64,000 nucleotides of DNA from Clostridia bacterium (lineage in GTDB: Bacteria > Bacillota > Clostridia > Oscillospirales > Acutalibacteraceae), in the NCBI GenBank assembly GCA_017414965.1, contig JAFQJL010000007.1:50386-114385 (forward strand). Direction: 5' to 3'. A program made the translations under genes and the position numbers. The notes beneath the pieces were generated by a model. The model was not told the DNA's origin and did no database searches. It was given only the letters and a program-made list of their open reading frames with translations. The stretch's first letter is position 1, and the number at the start of each line of letters is the position of its first letter. Positions 28,874 to 37,942 of the stretch are shown here, piece by piece.

Positions 28874-29332
28874 GTGCAAATATGGATCGACGCAGACGGC
28901 TGTCCGGTGGTGGACATCACCGTTCGCGTAGCAAACGAATATAGTGTGCCCTGCACCATCCTGTGCGATACAGCGCATCGGTTTGAGCGCGAGGGTGCCA
29001 CCACCGTCACGGTGGAAAAAGGCGCCGACAGCGTGGATTTCAAGCTGGTCAATTTGGTGAAAAGCGGAGACGTCGCCGTCACGCAGGATTATGGGTTGGC
29101 GGCCATGTGTTTGGCGCGGGGCGCGTGCCCCGTCAGCCAGAATGGGCTGATCTACAGCGAGAAAAACATCGATCAACTGTTGTTTTCTCGGTATGTACAC
29201 AAGAAGGTCCGGCGCGCCGGCGGTCGTTTGAAAGGACCGTCCAAGCGCACAGCGGAGCAGGATGCGGCGTTTGAGGCCACACTCCGTCGGATGATCGAAG
29301 AAAGGAAGAGGAAAGATGTTGGATTACGCTAA
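28874..29332 (+). CDS. UPF0178/YaiI-YqxD family protein
   Basis: A 152-residue member of the UPF0178 (DUF188) family, a PIN/NYN-like fold of unknown activity. The N-terminal WIDADGCPV (4-12) carries the conserved Asp pair; ILCDTAHRF and VTQDYGLAAMCLARGA follow. GTG start after GAGGG. Its end overlaps the start of tex by 17 bases, so the two are co-expressed. A nuclease role has been suggested for the fold but is not established. Confidence 0.88.
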   Translation: MQIWIDADGCPVVDITVRVANEYSVPCTILCDTAHRFEREGATTVTVEKGADSVDFKLVNLVKSGDVAVTQDYGLAAMCLARGACPVSQNGLIYSEKNIDQLLFSRYVHKKVRRAGGRLKGPSKRTAEQDAAFEATLRRMIEERKRKDVGLR

Positions 29333-31469
29333 AAGCTTAGCCGAGCAATTTGAGGTGCGGCAGGATTACGTGCAGAATATCATCGCGTTGCTGGACGAGG
29401 GAAACACCATCCCGTTTATCGCACGCTACCGCAAGGAGCAACACGGCACGATGGACGATCAGACCATCCGCCGCATCTCCGAACGATTGGATTATCTGCG
29501 CGGATTGGATGCGCGCAGGGAAGAGGTGCGCGCGGCCATCGCCAATCAAGAGAAGATGACCGATGAGATCGCCGCGGCCTTGGATAAGGCGGCGACGCTT
29601 TCGGAAATTGAGGACATTTATCGTCCGTTCAAGCAAAAGCGGCGCACGCGTGCGTCGGTGGCCAAGGAGCGGGGCTTGGAGCCGCTGGCAGACGCGCTGA
29701 GATTGGGGCAGAAAACCGGCGCCGATCCGAAGAAACTGGCCGAGCCGTTTGTGGATGCGGACAAGGAAGTGCCGGATATGGAAGCGGCGCTTGCAGGCGC
29801 ATCGGATATTTTGGCGGAACAGATCTCGGACGATGCCGAGATCCGCAAATGCATTCGAAATTTGGTTCGCATCCACGGCATCGTGCATACGACCGCCAAA
29901 GAGCCGGACGAAAACTCGGTGTATGCGCGCTTTGACGATTACAGCGAAGCGGTCAGCCGCATTGCCGGCCACCGCGTGCTTGCCATTGATCGCGCCGAAA
30001 AGGAAGAATACCTGCGCGTTTCGATCGAAACCGATCCGGAGCGCCCGCTTCGTGTGATCTATACGCGGGCGGTCGTAGGGGATAACGCCTGCTCGGCGGT
30101 GGTAAAAGCCGCCGGCGAGGACGCGTATGCCCGCCTGATCTATCCGTCGGTTGAACGGGAGATCCGCAACGAACTGACCGACGCCGCCGCGGAAGCGGCC
30201 ATTCGCGTGTTCGGCGATAACCTGCACCAACTGCTGATGCAGCCGCCGGTCAAGGGACAGGTCACCATTGGCTTAGATCCGGGCTTCCGCACCGGTTGTA
30301 AGCTGGCGGTGGTGGATGCCACCGGTCGTGTGCTGGATACAGCGGTTATTTATCCGACGCATTCTGCCGCCCAGATCGAAAAATCCAAGCAGATCTTAAA
30401 GGATAAAATCGTGCGTCATAAGGCGACGGTGATCGCCATCGGCAACGGCACTGCCTCGCGCGAGACCGAACAGTTTACCGCGGCGGTCTTGCGGGAAATT
30501 CCGCAAAAGGTCGCGTATGTGATCGTCAACGAAGCCGGCGCCTCGGTGTACTCGGCATCGCCGGCGGCGGCCGCCGAAATGCCGGATTTCGATTTGACCT
30601 TGCGCAGCGCGGTGTCCATCGCGCGCCGCCTGCAGGATCCGTTGGCGGAGCTGGTGAAGATCGAGCCGAAAGCCATCGGCGTCGGCCAATACCAGCACGA
30701 TATGCCGCAAAAACAACTGACCGCCGCGCTCGACGGTGTGGTGGAGGATTGCGTAAACGAGGTAGGTGCGGATCTCAATACCGCCTCGGCGGCGCTGATG
30801 TCCCACATTTCCGGTCTGAATGCGACCCTGTGCCGCAACATCGTGGCCTATCGCGAGGAAAACGGCGCGTTTGCCTCGCGAGCAGAGCTCAAAAAAGTCC
30901 CGAAACTCGGACCGAAGGCGTTTGAACAATGCGCCGGCTTCCTGCGAGTGACCGAATCGGCCAATCCGTTGGATCATACCGCCGTTCACCCCGAATCCTA
31001 TGCGGCAGCCAAGGCGCTTCTGGCGCATTTCGGTCTGACCGTAAAGGACGTGGCGACCGGCAATCTGACGGCGCTGACCGACGGCGTGGCACGGGAAGGA
31101 TTGTCTGCGCTGGCTTCGACGCTCGGCGTCGGTGAGCCGACGCTGCAAGACATTCTGCGCGAGCTGGTCAAACCCGGTCGCGATCCGCGTGATGAACTGC
31201 CGCCGCCGATGCTTCGCACCGACGTGATGAAGATCGAGGATCTCACCGAGGGAATGGTGCTCAAAGGCACGGTGCGCAACGTCATTGATTTCGGCGCGTT
31301 TGTGGATATCGGCGTCCATCAGGACGGACTGGTGCATATCTCGCAGATCTGCAATAAGTTTATCAAGCATCCGTCGGAGGTCTTAAAGGTTGGTGACGTA
31401 GTCACGGTCAAGATCCTTACGGTTGACGTCAAAAAACAGCGCATCGGTCTGACGATGAAAAATCTGTAA
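29316..31469 (+). CDS. tex: RNA-binding transcription accessory protein Tex
   Basis: A 717-residue Tex protein: N-terminal helical domain, YqgF/RNase H-like domain (IGLDPGFRTGCKLAVVD around residue 318), tandem helix-hairpin-helix (LNTASAALMSHISGLNATLC and FASRAELKKVPKLGPKAFEQ), and a C-terminal S1 domain (GMVLKGTVRNVIDFGAFVDI). Tex binds RNA and affects transcription and virulence gene expression in several bacteria. Start ATG has GGAAGAGGAAAG upstream, inside the previous gene. Confidence 0.95.
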   Translation: MLDYAKSLAEQFEVRQDYVQNIIALLDEGNTIPFIARYRKEQHGTMDDQTIRRISERLDYLRGLDARREEVRAAIANQEKMTDEIAAALDKAATLSEIEDIYRPFKQKRRTRASVAKERGLEPLADALRLGQKTGADPKKLAEPFVDADKEVPDMEAALAGASDILAEQISDDAEIRKCIRNLVRIHGIVHTTAKEPDENSVYARFDDYSEAVSRIAGHRVLAIDRAEKEEYLRVSIETDPERPLRVIYTRAVVGDNACSAVVKAAGEDAYARLIYPSVEREIRNELTDAAAEAAIRVFGDNLHQLLMQPPVKGQVTIGLDPGFRTGCKLAVVDATGRVLDTAVIYPTHSAAQIEKSKQILKDKIVRHKATVIAIGNGTASRETEQFTAAVLREIPQKVAYVIVNEAGASVYSASPAAAAEMPDFDLTLRSAVSIARRLQDPLAELVKIEPKAIGVGQYQHDMPQKQLTAALDGVVEDCVNEVGADLNTASAALMSHISGLNATLCRNIVAYREENGAFASRAELKKVPKLGPKAFEQCAGFLRVTESANPLDHTAVHPESYAAAKALLAHFGLTVKDVATGNLTALTDGVAREGLSALASTLGVGEPTLQDILRELVKPGRDPRDELPPPMLRTDVMKIEDLTEGMVLKGTVRNVIDFGAFVDIGVHQDGLVHISQICNKFIKHPSEVLKVGDVVTVKILTVDVKKQRIGLTMKNL

Positions 31470-31474
31470 TTTAG

Positions 31475-31510
31475 AAAAGGCGGGCCGCCGACAACGCGGC
31501 TCGCTTTTTT
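31475..31510 (+). terminator. tex terminator
   Basis: AGGCGGGCCGC / GCGGCTCGCTT imperfect stem with TTTTTT, converging on the LysR gene stop at 31509. Confidence 0.8.
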
Positions 31511-32402
31511 AATTGTTGCCCGGTCGAAACGCTTGGATGGCGTCGATTGTTCCTCGTATAAAAGGGGAGAGCCAACGATCCTTGTGACAGAGGATTTGGC
31601 TGTAATATGTCGGAAACTCCCCCTTAACATCCAGCTTACAAAGGCGCCCGTCGGCCAGCTGTTGGGTAACCGCGAATTCCGGTAAAAACGCCAACCCCAT
31701 ATTCTGCTCCACCAATTTGGTGATGACGTATACACTGTCAAGCTCCATAGAACTATGCAGATTTACGTGATGCTTGGCGGCCAATTCCCGCAACCGTTTG
31801 TGACAGAAGCCCTCTCGTTCGGTGAGCAGGAATTCGCAATTCATTACGTCTTCAAACGGAATGTTGGTTTTTTGAGCGAGTGGATGTCCGTTGCCGCACA
31901 AGAAAACCAGCGGTTCTTGCTTGATGTAATGACAGCACAGATCCGGATCGGTGTTGGGATGGGTGGACAAATATACCAGATCCAGACGGTTGTGCTTCAA
32001 TTCCTCAATCAACTCCGGTGTATGTCCGGTCTTGATACGGATATCCAGATTTTTATACGACTGCTTCAAGGTGGGCAACAGTACCAACAACACCCCAAAC
32101 ATCAGCGTCTCAGACACGCCGATTCGTAAAACGCCGCGCAGCTCTGCCGCTTCTTTCCCCAAGGCTTCCGCCTCGTCAATTACGTGCAGAATTTGGTACG
32201 CGTATTTCAGAAACTCCGTCCCCGGCGCCGTCAACGATACTTTTTTGCCGATCCGGTCAAATACCGGATACCCCAGTTCGCGTTCCAATTGCTGAATTTG
32301 CATAGTGACGGTCGACTGCACGTAATTCATTTCCTCGGCGGCTTTGGTAAAGCTTTTTAGCTCCGCTACGCGCACAAAGGTTTTGATGTTCCGAATATCC
32401 AT
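31509..32402 (-). CDS. LysR-family transcriptional regulator (CysL/CbbR-like)
   Basis: A 297-residue LysR regulator with a typical winged helix-turn-helix (SFTKAAEEMNYVQSTVTMQI at about residues 17-36) and a periplasmic-binding-like effector domain (RGVLRIGVSETL onward, about 88-297). GGAG eight bases before the ATG at 32402 sets the start. Divergent from the YitT gene at 32515 with a LysR-type box in the spacer, so that gene is the likely target. Confidence 0.92.
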   Translation of the reverse strand: MDIRNIKTFVRVAELKSFTKAAEEMNYVQSTVTMQIQQLERELGYPVFDRIGKKVSLTAPGTEFLKYAYQILHVIDEAEALGKEAAELRGVLRIGVSETLMFGVLLVLLPTLKQSYKNLDIRIKTGHTPELIEELKHNRLDLVYLSTHPNTDPDLCCHYIKQEPLVFLCGNGHPLAQKTNIPFEDVMNCEFLLTEREGFCHKRLRELAAKHHVNLHSSMELDSVYVITKLVEQNMGLAFLPEFAVTQQLADGRLCKLDVKGEFPTYYSQILCHKDRWLSPFIRGTIDAIQAFRPGNN

Positions 32403-32415
32403 AGCCACTCCAACT

Positions 32416-32430
32416 ATCAAAAAAATTGAT
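32416..32430. promoter_or_regulatory. LysR box between LysR and YitT genes
   Basis: ATCAA-AAAAA-TTGAT, an exact ATC-N9-GAT / T-N11-A palindrome, just upstream of the LysR start and about 60 bases from the yitT -10. Confidence 0.6.
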
Positions 32431-32451
32431 AACAACGATTTAAAACATTCG

Positions 32452-32481
32452 TTTTCAAAATCCATTATAGCATAGTATACT
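32452..32481 (+). promoter_or_regulatory. Promoter of YitT gene
   Basis: TATACT at 32476-32481; the -35 region (TTTTCA about 32452) is weak, consistent with dependence on an activator such as the divergent LysR. Confidence 0.5.
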
Positions 32482-32514
32482 GGGAAAGTAAAGAACCGAA
32501 AAGGAGTTTCCCCG

Positions 32515-33402
32515 ATGCAAAAATTACGATATTACATATGCTCGTATGGAGTGATTGTGCTGATGGCGGTGCTGTTGGCGTTTAATTACTATATGTTCGT
32601 TATTGAAAATCATTTCGCACCGGCCGGTTTAAACGGTGTTATAACCATGATCCAGTATAAAACGGGGTTTAGTATCGGTTATCTGGCGATGCTTATCAAC
32701 CTGCCGTTGTGCGTGTTTGTGTTCTTTCGGGTGAGTAGAGAATATGCCCTCAAATCGATGGTGTTTACGGTCGTGTACTCGATGGTGTATCTGGGGCTTC
32801 AGCAATCCGGTTGGTCGGTGCTGCAATACGATGCCGGCGGACAAGATACCATCCTGCCCACCATCATCAGTGGCGTGATCAGCGGCTTCGTCTGTGGCAT
32901 CTGTTTTCGGTATAACTCGGCCAGCGGCGGTATGGAGATCATCTCCAAGTGTATCCACACCTTTAATCCGAACACCAATTTCTTTGTGGTGGCGTTTGTA
33001 CTCAATGGCTTTGTGGCTATTGCTTCGCTGTTTGTGTATGCCGAAAACGGCGTGGTCAATTACAAGCCGGTTGCCCTGTGTTTAACCTATTGCTTCGTGT
33101 CCAATTTTATTGGTGATCAAATCATCAAAGGCGGCAAATCCGCTTATAAATTCACGGTCATCACTACCCATCCGGTGGAGATCGCCGAAGAGATCACACA
33201 TACGCTACGGCACGGCGCGACCAAGATTGCCGCGCGCGGTGCTTACACCGACAGCGACCGCACGGTGTTGCTGTGTGTGGTCAATAAGCACCAGATCAGC
33301 GATTTCAAGAAGATTATCGATAAATACGACGAAACCTTTTCGTTTTGCGAAATGATCAACGAAACCTATGGCAACTTTAAGCACATCCGAACTCCGAAAT
33401 AA
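32515..33402 (+). CDS. YitT-family membrane protein with DUF2179 domain
   Basis: A 295-residue full-length YitT protein: five or six membrane helices (about 8-30, 55-75, 85-100, 115-132, 155-175), with conserved HFAPAGLNGVITMI and RYNSASGGMEIISK, then the soluble DUF2179 domain (about 215-290; YKFTVITTHPVEIAEEI, KHQISDFKKIIDKYD). AAAAGGAG precedes the ATG. The family's function is unknown; small-molecule transport is suspected. Compare the membrane-only copy at 3313-3951. Confidence 0.88.
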   Translation: MQKLRYYICSYGVIVLMAVLLAFNYYMFVIENHFAPAGLNGVITMIQYKTGFSIGYLAMLINLPLCVFVFFRVSREYALKSMVFTVVYSMVYLGLQQSGWSVLQYDAGGQDTILPTIISGVISGFVCGICFRYNSASGGMEIISKCIHTFNPNTNFFVVAFVLNGFVAIASLFVYAENGVVNYKPVALCLTYCFVSNFIGDQIIKGGKSAYKFTVITTHPVEIAEEITHTLRHGATKIAARGAYTDSDRTVLLCVVNKHQISDFKKIIDKYDETFSFCEMINETYGNFKHIRTPK

Positions 33403-33403
33403 C

Positions 33404-33437
33404 AAAAATCCGCTGTACAACCATACAGCGGATTTTT
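33404..33437. terminator. Bidirectional intrinsic terminator
   Basis: AAAAATCCGCTGTA / TACAGCGGATTTTT with a six-base loop, between convergent yitT and HAD-DUF1015 genes. Confidence 0.9.
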
Positions 33438-33439
33438 AT

Positions 33440-35260
33440 TTATCGAATTTTACGCCCTTCGATGTAATAGCGCTTGCTGACCGCCTCGCCAATGGAGAAG
33501 GTCTTGCGCGGCAAGACTCCGTCGGTGCGGATGGCGGGGAACAGATCGCCCACGGCAATGCCATCGGTCAGGAATCCGACGGCGTTTTCCTGCTTGGCGA
33601 GGGTCTTGGTGCTTTCCACGCCGTGAATGTAGTCCACGGTGACCTCGGGATGCGACGGGAGATACGCATCAATAAAAGCTTGAATGGTACCGATGGTCAG
33701 GTGACGAATGGGGTGGGGGATGGTGAGCTTGCCGCTGTCCGTAGCGGTAAACCACTCGATCTCCTGCGGCGGTTCGGAGCCGTCCTCGGCATCAAACGCC
33801 GCCTGCATTTCAGCCAACAGCGCCGACGCATCCACGCCAAACATCACGCGGTAGATCGGCTCGAATTCCATCGACTCGTCGTGGATGTTGACCACCTCCA
33901 CCAACGCATAGCGATTATACGGCGTGGGATCCTGCTGATAGCAGGTCTTGGCGGTAATGAGCGAGTGGTTGCCGTCGCCCACGGCAAACAACAGGGGATT
34001 GTCCTTGTCGGTCAGCGCCCCCAGCGCGTTTAAAATGACCGTCTGACGTTCGCGCGGTACCAAGTATCCGCGAATATGACCACCGCCGAGCATCAGCTCG
34101 AAATCGTACAAGAGGGGGAGGGCGGCGTCTTTCAGCGGCTCAATGACCGTTTGCTTTTCGTCGTCAATGAGCAGTTGCACGTGCGGCAACTCCATCGGTG
34201 CATCCTGGCGAATGGCAACGCGCGGCGGAATGCGGGAGGCAACCATACCTTCGGTCGCTCGAATGGCGGCGGTATCGTCCTTCTCAAACGCGTAGTATTC
34301 CAAATCGATCGCGCCGACCAAACCGTGCCGCACACGGCCGTCCGGCAGGGTGCGTTCGACGTAGATCATCGCGTCTTTGTACTCGGAAAACTGTCCGTTT
34401 TGCAGGTAAGCGGTCATGGTGCGGTTGATTTCGGCAATCCGCTTTTCCGGCTCGTTTTCCAGATAGACTTCGGGGAACACCACCCGCAGAGCAGAGGGCG
34501 CATCGCCGACAAAAGCATCGGCATTTTCCCAGTATTCTGGCTCGGAGGTAAACTGATCGCACGCGATCGTGCCCCACTTCTCCCAGCCGCCGACCGGCAA
34601 CAGAATATCGGCCGGATAAAACGGCACCCCGCACAAAAGCGATTCGGCGCGCGAGGGGAGCTCGGCGATCGCCGTCAGCGTCGGCACCGAACGGTTGACG
34701 GTCGCATAACCGTAGGCGGCGTAGACAAACGGCACACCGGCCGCATCGGCGGCATCGCAATCGCCTTGCGTGTCGCCCACGTAAATGGCGCGCGGATTGC
34801 CGTGGCGTTCCAGCAACAGACGGATGTTTTCGGCTTTGGATAAGCCGGTGTTGCCGTGGCATTCGGTATCCGCAAAGTAACGGTCGAGTCCGCTAAACGC
34901 CAAAAATGCCTCAATGTAGCCGCCTTGGCAGTTGCTGACGATGCCCAAGTCGTAATGAGCAGACAGTGCCTGCAAAACCTCCTCCAGTTGCGGCATCAAC
35001 GTACCGCCGTGCTGACGGATGTAGTCGTTTTCATCGGCGCAGCACTGCTCCCAGATCGGCGGACGATCCGCCGGTGCCACGTTCGGCAGTAACCGTTCAA
35101 AAATCACCTCGATGGTCAGTCCCATCGACTGCCGCATCTGATCGGCGGTGATTCGCTCGGGGCGGTCCAACGCCTGTAGTGTGGTATTCCACGAAGCGGC
35201 TATGCTGTCCGCACCGTCCCATAAGGTGCCGTCCAAATCGAATAAAATCATATCTCTCAT
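33440..35260 (-). CDS. HAD-family phosphatase fused to DUF1015 domain
   Basis: A 606-residue two-domain protein. Residues 1 to about 213 are a HAD hydrolase of the phosphoglycolate phosphatase type: motif I FDLDGTLWD (7-15), motif II IVSNCQGG, motif III Lys in GLSKAENI, motif IV YVGDTQGDCDAADAAG. From about residue 222 the sequence is a DUF1015 protein (VPFYPADILLP, WGTIACDQFTSEPEYW, AVGDGNHSLITAKTCY), normally a separate protein of about 400 residues with unknown function. The frame is open through the junction and the domains are joined by about ten residues. GAGG eight bases before the ATG at 35260 sets the start. Single-gene unit. Confidence 0.85.
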   Translation of the reverse strand: MRDMILFDLDGTLWDGADSIAASWNTTLQALDRPERITADQMRQSMGLTIEVIFERLLPNVAPADRPPIWEQCCADENDYIRQHGGTLMPQLEEVLQALSAHYDLGIVSNCQGGYIEAFLAFSGLDRYFADTECHGNTGLSKAENIRLLLERHGNPRAIYVGDTQGDCDAADAAGVPFVYAAYGYATVNRSVPTLTAIAELPSRAESLLCGVPFYPADILLPVGGWEKWGTIACDQFTSEPEYWENADAFVGDAPSALRVVFPEVYLENEPEKRIAEINRTMTAYLQNGQFSEYKDAMIYVERTLPDGRVRHGLVGAIDLEYYAFEKDDTAAIRATEGMVASRIPPRVAIRQDAPMELPHVQLLIDDEKQTVIEPLKDAALPLLYDFELMLGGGHIRGYLVPRERQTVILNALGALTDKDNPLLFAVGDGNHSLITAKTCYQQDPTPYNRYALVEVVNIHDESMEFEPIYRVMFGVDASALLAEMQAAFDAEDGSEPPQEIEWFTATDSGKLTIPHPIRHLTIGTIQAFIDAYLPSHPEVTVDYIHGVESTKTLAKQENAVGFLTDGIAVGDLFPAIRTDGVLPRKTFSIGEAVSKRYYIEGRKIR

Positions 35261-35344
35261 ATCGATCGCCTCAAATTTGATAAAATTTCGCATTTCCTTA
35301 TGAGTATATCACAAAAGTGACCCTCGTGCAACAAAAATAAAAAG

Positions 35345-35371
35345 AAAAAGGCGGCAAGTAGCCGCCTTTTT
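35345..35371. terminator. Intrinsic terminator of metal-efflux operon
   Basis: AAAAAGGCGGC-AAGTA-GCCGCCTTTTT, usable from both strands; directly after the P-type ATPase stop on the minus strand. Confidence 0.88.
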
Positions 35372-35374
35372 GAA

Positions 35375-37231
35375 TTATTGGATTTTCAGCGTACGCGAAG
35401 CGTTTAAAATGGCGATCAAGCAGACGCCCACATCTGCAAACACCGCGGCGTACAGATTGCCGAAGCCGATTGCGCTGACCAGCATAACCCCGATTTTCAC
35501 GGCCAACGAAAAGACGATGTTTTGTCGCACAATCCGCATCGTTCGCCGTGCCAAGCGGACGGCAAGCGCCAATTTGGCGGGATCGTCGTCCATAAGCACC
35601 ACGTCGGCGGCTTCAATGGCGGCATCTGCGCCCAGCGCACCCATCGCCACGCCGATGTCGGCTCGTGTGAGAACGGGGGCGTCGTTGATGCCGTCTCCCA
35701 CAAACATCACAGCACGGCGGCTGTCTGCCAATATCCGTTCGACGTGATCGACCTTGTCAGCCGGAAGTAATTCGGCGTAGTAATCGTCTACACCGACGGC
35801 GGTTGCCACGGCTTCGGCCGTTTCTGTGCGGTCGCCGGTGAGCAAAACGGTGCGGCGAACACCGGTGGTCTTCAAATCGGCGATGGCCGATGCGGCATTT
35901 GGCTTTATGCGGTCCGCAATCGTGATGCAACCGGCGTATTGGCCGTCAACCGCAACGTATAATTGCGTTCCAAAATCGGTTTCCGGTGTAAAGGGAATTT
36001 GCTTTTCGAGGAGTAGTTTTTGATTGCCAACCAAAACCGCTTTGTCGGAAACGGTAGCAGAAATTCCGCGTCCGGAAAATTCAAAAACATCCGATATTTC
36101 AGGGAAAACGGCATCCGCGCACGCCTTTTTCAGCGCAGATGCCACCGGATGAGAGGAATGCTGCTCGGCAGAGACTGCAAGCAATAAAAGCTCCGATTCT
36201 GAAAAGGCTTCAGACTTTACAGAAACCACATCAAAAGAACCGGTCGTCAGCGTGCCGGTTTTATCAAAAACAGCGGTATCCACCTTGGAGAGGGATTCCA
36301 AAAAATTACCCCCTTTGACCAAAATGCCCTGTTTGGAGGCACCGCCGATGCCGCCAAAGAACGAAAGCGGCACCGAAATAACCAGCGCACACGGACACGA
36401 TACCACCAAGAAATTCAGCGCCCGTCCCAGCCAATCGGGAAAGGCGGCAAGATAGTGTTTGGCGAATATCGGGGGGATAAAGGCGAGCAAAACGGCCGCG
36501 GCGACCACGATCGGCGTATAGACTCGCGCAAAACGGGTGATGATGGTTTCGCTTTTCGCCTTGCGCTCGCTGGCGTTTTCCACCAACGCCAGAATTTTGG
36601 AGACGGTTGACTCGCCAAACGGCTGGGTTACCCGTACGGTGAGCAGACCGCTTTGGTTGATGCACCCGCTGATAACGCCGTCTCCTACGGCGACCGCACG
36701 CGGCATTGCTTCGCCGGTCAAAGCGGCGGTATCCAAGGTGGATTCTCCGCTTACCACCACGCCGTCCAATGGTACACGTTCACCGGCCTGCAGTCGAATA
36801 ATCTCGCCAACTGCCACCTCGTCGGGCGATACTTCTATCCATTCCTCGCCGCGTTGTACGGTGGCACTGTCCGGCCGAATGTCCATCAGCGCTGCGATGG
36901 ACCGCCGACTTTTGCCGACGGCAAGGCGCTGAAACCATTCGCCGGTCTGATAAAACAGCATCACGAACACCGCTTCGGTGTATTCTCCCAGCGCAAACGC
37001 GCCGATGGTGGCGATGCCCATTAAAAAGTTCTCGTCCAGCATTTGCCCGTTGATCACGCCGCGGCCGGCATCCCGCAGGACGTCCCAGCCTACCATCGCA
37101 TAGGGGAGCAGATAACACAACAGATCTGCCCACCACGGCCACTCCAGCCAATGGGTCAACAGGACGACAACGACCAGCGCACCGGCAGCCGACAAAATAC
37201 GCCACAGCTCGCGCTTTTGCTTTCTCGACAT
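35375..37231 (-). CDS. Heavy-metal-translocating P1B-type ATPase (Cd/Zn/Co efflux type)
   Basis: A 618-residue P1B ATPase. Membrane metal motif SCPCALV; phosphorylation site DKTGTLT; actuator ALTGEAMPR; hinge GDGINDAPVL. The CPC motif and ArsR/CadC-type repressor point to zinc, cadmium or cobalt rather than copper. Unlike most CadA proteins it has no N-terminal HMA domain; that domain is a separate gene directly upstream (37235-37453), three bases before this gene's start. Expected to pump metal out of the cytoplasm. Confidence 0.93.
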   Translation of the reverse strand: MSRKQKRELWRILSAAGALVVVVLLTHWLEWPWWADLLCYLLPYAMVGWDVLRDAGRGVINGQMLDENFLMGIATIGAFALGEYTEAVFVMLFYQTGEWFQRLAVGKSRRSIAALMDIRPDSATVQRGEEWIEVSPDEVAVGEIIRLQAGERVPLDGVVVSGESTLDTAALTGEAMPRAVAVGDGVISGCINQSGLLTVRVTQPFGESTVSKILALVENASERKAKSETIITRFARVYTPIVVAAAVLLAFIPPIFAKHYLAAFPDWLGRALNFLVVSCPCALVISVPLSFFGGIGGASKQGILVKGGNFLESLSKVDTAVFDKTGTLTTGSFDVVSVKSEAFSESELLLLAVSAEQHSSHPVASALKKACADAVFPEISDVFEFSGRGISATVSDKAVLVGNQKLLLEKQIPFTPETDFGTQLYVAVDGQYAGCITIADRIKPNAASAIADLKTTGVRRTVLLTGDRTETAEAVATAVGVDDYYAELLPADKVDHVERILADSRRAVMFVGDGINDAPVLTRADIGVAMGALGADAAIEAADVVLMDDDPAKLALAVRLARRTMRIVRQNIVFSLAVKIGVMLVSAIGFGNLYAAVFADVGVCLIAILNASRTLKIQ

Positions 37232-37234
37232 CGT

Positions 37235-37453
37235 TTACCTCACAATACGGCAATCCGGCTCGATCTTGCGAATAATCGCCGCCGCCTCATCCAATACCGT
37301 TTCAAAGCAAGAGTCGTCGGCTTCCAGCGTCAGTTTTTGCAGCATAAAATTGACCGACGCGTGCGAAACACCCTCCAATTTGCGAATGGCATCCTCCATT
37401 TTGGCGGCGCAATGCGCGCAGTCCAGTTCCTCCAGCATAAACGATTTTCTCAT
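37235..37453 (-). CDS. Free-standing HMA-domain metal-binding protein
   Basis: A 72-residue heavy-metal-associated domain with the metal-binding LDCAHCAAKMEDAI (CxxC at about residues 11-14). It is probably the metal chaperone or detached N-terminal domain of the P-type ATPase that follows. A longer start at 37477 overlaps the arsR stop but lacks a ribosome site; GGTGGG seven bases before 37453 supports the shorter form. Confidence 0.87.
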   Translation of the reverse strand: MRKSFMLEELDCAHCAAKMEDAIRKLEGVSHASVNFMLQKLTLEADDSCFETVLDEAAAIIRKIEPDCRIVR

Positions 37454-37469
37454 AGTCAATCCCACCTTT

Positions 37470-37826
37470 TCATTCATTGATATGCTCGAGTCCGAGCGAT
37501 AATATCTCGTGTACGTGATCGTCTGCCAAGGAATAAAACACCGTTTTTCCCTCGCGGCGATATTTGACCAGCCGTGCCTGCTTTAACACGCGCAGCTGAT
37601 GCGAGATCGCCGACACGCTCATGGTCAGCAACTGCGCAATATCGCAAACGCAAAGCTCGGTGTCCACCAACGCATAGAGGATCTTGATACGGGTGGAATC
37701 CCCAAACATCTTGTATAACTCCGCCAGATCGTACAACGTATCCTCATCCGGCATCCGTTCCTCTGCCTGACGAAGCGCGTCCTCGTGCGTTTCCCATTCT
37801 TTGCAGTTATTGGTCAAAGTCTCCAT
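37470..37826 (-). CDS. ArsR/SmtB-family metal-sensing repressor (CadC-like)
   Basis: A 118-residue winged-helix repressor. ELCVCDIAQLL (about 57-67) holds the alpha-3 Cys pair of CadC-type sensors; DNA-reading helix SVSAISHQLRVLKQARLVKY. The C-terminal DDHVHEILSLGLEH carries the alpha-5 zinc-site residues. It should repress its own operon and release on metal binding. CGGAGG precedes the ATG. A palindromic operator covers the start of transcription. Confidence 0.92.
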   Translation of the reverse strand: METLTNNCKEWETHEDALRQAEERMPDEDTLYDLAELYKMFGDSTRIKILYALVDTELCVCDIAQLLTMSVSAISHQLRVLKQARLVKYRREGKTVFYSLADDHVHEILSLGLEHINE

Positions 37827-37839
37827 ACAAACCTCCGAT

Positions 37840-37859
37840 ATTTGAATAATTGTTCAAAT
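37840..37859. promoter_or_regulatory. ArsR-family operator
   Basis: ATTTGAA-N6-TTCAAAT, a perfect palindrome immediately downstream of the -10 of the metal-efflux operon, resembling known SmtB/CadC imperfect 12-2-12 operators. Confidence 0.75.
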
Positions 37860-37861
37860 GT

Positions 37862-37890
37862 AGTATAATCCGTTTGTCTACCGTTGTCAA
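37862..37890 (-). promoter_or_regulatory. Sigma-A promoter of metal-efflux operon
   Basis: Minus strand TTGACA (37885-37890), 17-base spacer, TATACT (37862-37867). Confidence 0.88.
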
Positions 37891-37910
37891 TAGGGGAGAA
37901 ACAAAAAAGA

Positions 37911-37938
37911 CCGATTTTCGCATAAAAATCGGTCTTTT
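37911..37938 (-). terminator. addA terminator
   Basis: AAAAGACCGATTTT / AAAATCGGTCTTTT stem directly after the addA stop, with TTTTTTG on the minus strand. Confidence 0.85.
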
Positions 37939-37942
37939 GGGT

